This document shows positions 5,895 to 7,274 of a stretch of DNA of 7,274 nt, one piece after another. Positions within the stretch are counted from its first letter, which is position 1; each line of letters opens with the position of its first letter. A program made the position numbers and the translations under genes. The DNA lies in the NCBI GenBank assembly GCA_016210825.1, contig JACQTM010000328.1, forward strand, positions 1-7,274, written 5' to 3'. Under the pieces are notes generated by a model that ran no database searches, was not told the DNA's origin, and worked only from the letters and a program-made list of their open reading frames with translations. Source of the DNA: Hyphomicrobiales bacterium. GTDB taxonomy: Bacteria > Pseudomonadota > Alphaproteobacteria > Rhizobiales > Xanthobacteraceae.

Positions 5895-5987
5895 GAAGGC
5901 CGCATGTGCAAGTCGGCTATAGCCGACTTGCACCACGTATAGGTGCCGATCTCGGGTAAACCCGAGATCGGTGATCGGGCGGCCTTC
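5895..5987. other. Nested inverted repeats forming a three-way junction
   Basis: An outer stem, gaaggccgc (5895-5903) pairing perfectly with gcggccttc (5979-5987), encloses two further perfect inverted repeats. The first, 5906-5933, is a 28-bp uninterrupted palindrome (gtgcaagtcggcta plus its complement). The second pairs ccgatctcgggt (5946-5957) with acccgagatcgg (5960-5971), 12 bp around two bases. RNA from either strand, or extruded DNA, can fold as a three-way junction. On the plus strand the outer stem is followed by ttgtttt, so it may terminate the hydrolase transcript. It could equally be a palindromic mobile repeat, or a leader structure for the Fe-S gene that starts 79 bases beyond. 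The pairing is directly seen; the role is inference. Confidence 0.8.
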
Positions 5988-6056
5988 TTGTTTTGGTGTT
6001 CGGCTTCGCTGTTCACACCAGTGGCAATCGGCTAGCTTGTTGGGGCTGTTGCTGCC

Positions 6057-6062
6057 AGGTGG
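6057..6062 (+). promoter_or_regulatory. Ribosome binding site that fixes the Fe-S protein start
   Basis: AGGTGG lies four bases before the ATG at 6067. An earlier overlapping ATG (6063) is in another frame, so the site supports 6067 as the start. Confidence 0.6.
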
Positions 6063-6066
6063 ATGA

Positions 6067-7274
6067 ATGACCGAAACCGCTTTCGAGGCTGGCCTGTCCG
6101 CGCGCGTCGGCGAAATGCTCGACGCCTGTACGAAATGCGGCAAATGCGTCGAGGTATGCCCCATCGCCACGCCGGCCGGAATCGCCAATGCAGATCCGCG
6201 AGCCGTTATTTCCGGGGTGCTCGATATCCTTCGCTTCGGACAGGGTCCCGAAATTTCACGCGCGTGGGCAAAATCCTGCGCGCTCAGCGGCGAGTGCATC
6301 ACAGCCTGCGACTACGGCGTCAATCCGAGATTTTTGTTGGCGATGACACGCGTCGCCATGGCGCAGCAAATAAATGATCCGCGCGAACGCCGCCGGCAAG
6401 GCGTTAGCGGATTCCACGCCATCGCTGACGGGGTCAACGTCCTGTCGCGCATGCAGTTGCCGGACGCCGAGCTCGCCCGGCTCGGCCAGGATGTAACCAA
6501 TCGATTGCAGGCGGGCTCGACCGCGAAGGACGGCGAACGGCCGGATTTCGTTTTCTACACCGGTTGCAACGTGCTCAAGACGCCGCACATCGCGCTGCTG
6601 GCGCTCGACATCATGGACGCACTCGGGGTCACCTACCGGGTCATGGGCGGGCCGACGCATTGCTGCGGCGTCATCCAGCTGAGGACCGGTGACATCGAAA
6701 CCTCAGGTCGCATGGCCACCAGTTCGCTCGACAAGCTGGCGCAGGGCAAGACCGGCGTCTTGTCGTGGTGCGCAAGCTGCCACGTGCAATTCACCGAAGT
6801 GACTTTGCCGACAATCGAAAAGGCGAGGGGCGCGCGGCCGTTCGAGATGACGCCGTTCATGCTGTTCCTGGCGAGCAGGCTCGATCAGTTGCGGCCGATG
6901 CTGCAAAGACCGGTCACGCTGCGCATCGCACTGCATCGGCACCCCGGGGTGAAAGGGGTCGTCGAGGCGGGTGAGGCGCTGTTGCAAGCCGTTCCCGGCG
7001 TGGAAATCGTGGATCTTGGGCAGCCGTCAGTCGGCTTGATGAGCAATGCGCTCAACGCGCTGCCCGATTACAAGCGCAACCTGCAGCGCGCCGAGCTCGA
7101 AGCGGCTGCCACAGCGGGCGTCGATGCGCTGGTTGCGATCTATCACGTCGATCATCGCGAACTCTGCGCCCACGAACGCGACTGGCCGTTCCGCATCGTT
7201 AATATTCTTGAGATCATCGGCGAGAGCATGGGGTTGCGCCATGAGGATCACTTCAAGCGCCTGAAGATCATGCA
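6067..7274 (+). CDS. HdrC/HdrB-like iron-sulfur (CCG-domain) protein, 3'-truncated
   Basis: The frame is open from 6067 to the window end; 402 residues are visible and the C-terminus is missing. Residues 21-31 are CTKCGKCVEVC, a classic 4Fe-4S binding motif. A second motif follows at 71-81, but its second cysteine is Ser74 (C71-S74-C77-C81). Residues about 160-240 form a CCG domain: Cys167, 31 residues, Cys199-Cys200-Gly201, 33 residues, Cys235-x-x-Cys238, the spacing seen in HdrB, GlpC and LutA. A second domain of the same shape (about 283-395) lacks that cysteine pattern and shows HRHPG (290-294), GLMSN (323-327) and YHVDHRELC (359-367). The family moves electrons between cytoplasmic redox partners such as heterodisulfides, lactate or glycerol-3-phosphate, usually with a flavoprotein or FeS partner. 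The partner and substrate are not visible here; the genes downstream would tell. Confidence 0.88.
   Translation, partial: MTETAFEAGLSARVGEMLDACTKCGKCVEVCPIATPAGIANADPRAVISGVLDILRFGQGPEISRAWAKSCALSGECITACDYGVNPRFLLAMTRVAMAQQINDPRERRRQGVSGFHAIADGVNVLSRMQLPDAELARLGQDVTNRLQAGSTAKDGERPDFVFYTGCNVLKTPHIALLALDIMDALGVTYRVMGGPTHCCGVIQLRTGDIETSGRMATSSLDKLAQGKTGVLSWCASCHVQFTEVTLPTIEKARGARPFEMTPFMLFLASRLDQLRPMLQRPVTLRIALHRHPGVKGVVEAGEALLQAVPGVEIVDLGQPSVGLMSNALNALPDYKRNLQRAELEAAATAGVDALVAIYHVDHRELCAHERDWPFRIVNILEIIGESMGLRHEDHFKRLKIM

Noticed and set aside
5883..5942. A 19-residue open frame through the 28-bp palindrome
   Set aside because: Its sequence is dictated by the palindrome and it has no Shine-Dalgarno sequence, so the structure is a better explanation than a peptide.
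5874..6302. A 142-codon minus-strand open frame over the three-way-junction element and the Fe-S gene start
   Set aside because: Half of it is antisense to the ferredoxin motifs of the Fe-S protein and the rest is translated palindrome. No ribosome site or domain was seen.
1..7274. A new multi-gene defence or metabolic system
   Set aside because: The recognised genes belong to known, unlinked families and do not form a shared operon. Oddities are local (repeats, altered cysteine motifs) and do not amount to a system within this window.

Overview
The window looks like chromosomal DNA from a high-GC alphaproteobacterium, most likely of the Rhizobiales/Bradyrhizobium-like kind. The evidence is the topoisomerase IV ParE sequence type, the strong G/C bias of the main genes, and intergenic inverted-repeat modules of a style common in that group. 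This assignment rests on recognition from memory, not on a search.

Layout, left to right. (1) Positions 2-396 hold the end of a CopG/ribbon-helix-helix-type antitoxin and a complete RelE/ParE-type toxin, overlapping by ATGA. (2) Positions 402-581 hold a cluster of short palindromic modules (REP-like) and no gene. (3) Positions 593-1036, minus strand, hold a conserved-looking hypothetical protein with one N-terminal membrane segment. It is clearly AT-richer than its neighbours and is bracketed by repeats. (4) Positions 1079-1186 hold a small hairpin and a composite REP-like element beyond the 3' end of parE. (5) Positions 1195-3303, minus strand, encode topoisomerase IV subunit B (parE), the only essential housekeeping gene here. 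(6) Positions 3464-3991, plus strand, encode a DedA-family membrane protein, divergent from parE. (7) Positions 4059-4583, minus strand, encode a secreted GlcG/HbpS-family protein, convergent with dedA across a hairpin terminator. (8) Positions 4871-5872, plus strand, encode a Tat-type exported metallo-beta-lactamase-fold hydrolase resembling methyl parathion hydrolase, divergent from the HbpS-like gene. (9) Positions 5895-5987 hold a nested set of perfect inverted repeats that can fold as a three-way junction. (10) From 6067 to the window end lies an HdrC/HdrB-like (CCG-domain) iron-sulfur protein, cut by the window edge.

The genes do not form one obvious operon. The plausible functional units are the toxin-antitoxin pair and, more loosely, the divergent pair of exported proteins at 4059-5872, which share one 287-bp control region and have near-identical Shine-Dalgarno sequences. 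I see no new multi-gene defence or metabolic system. The least ordinary items are the three-way-junction element at 5895-5987, the Fe-S protein whose second CCG domain has lost its cysteine pattern, and the AT-rich orphan gene sitting between two copies of a 15-bp direct repeat. No tRNA, rRNA, CRISPR array, transposase or integrase was seen.
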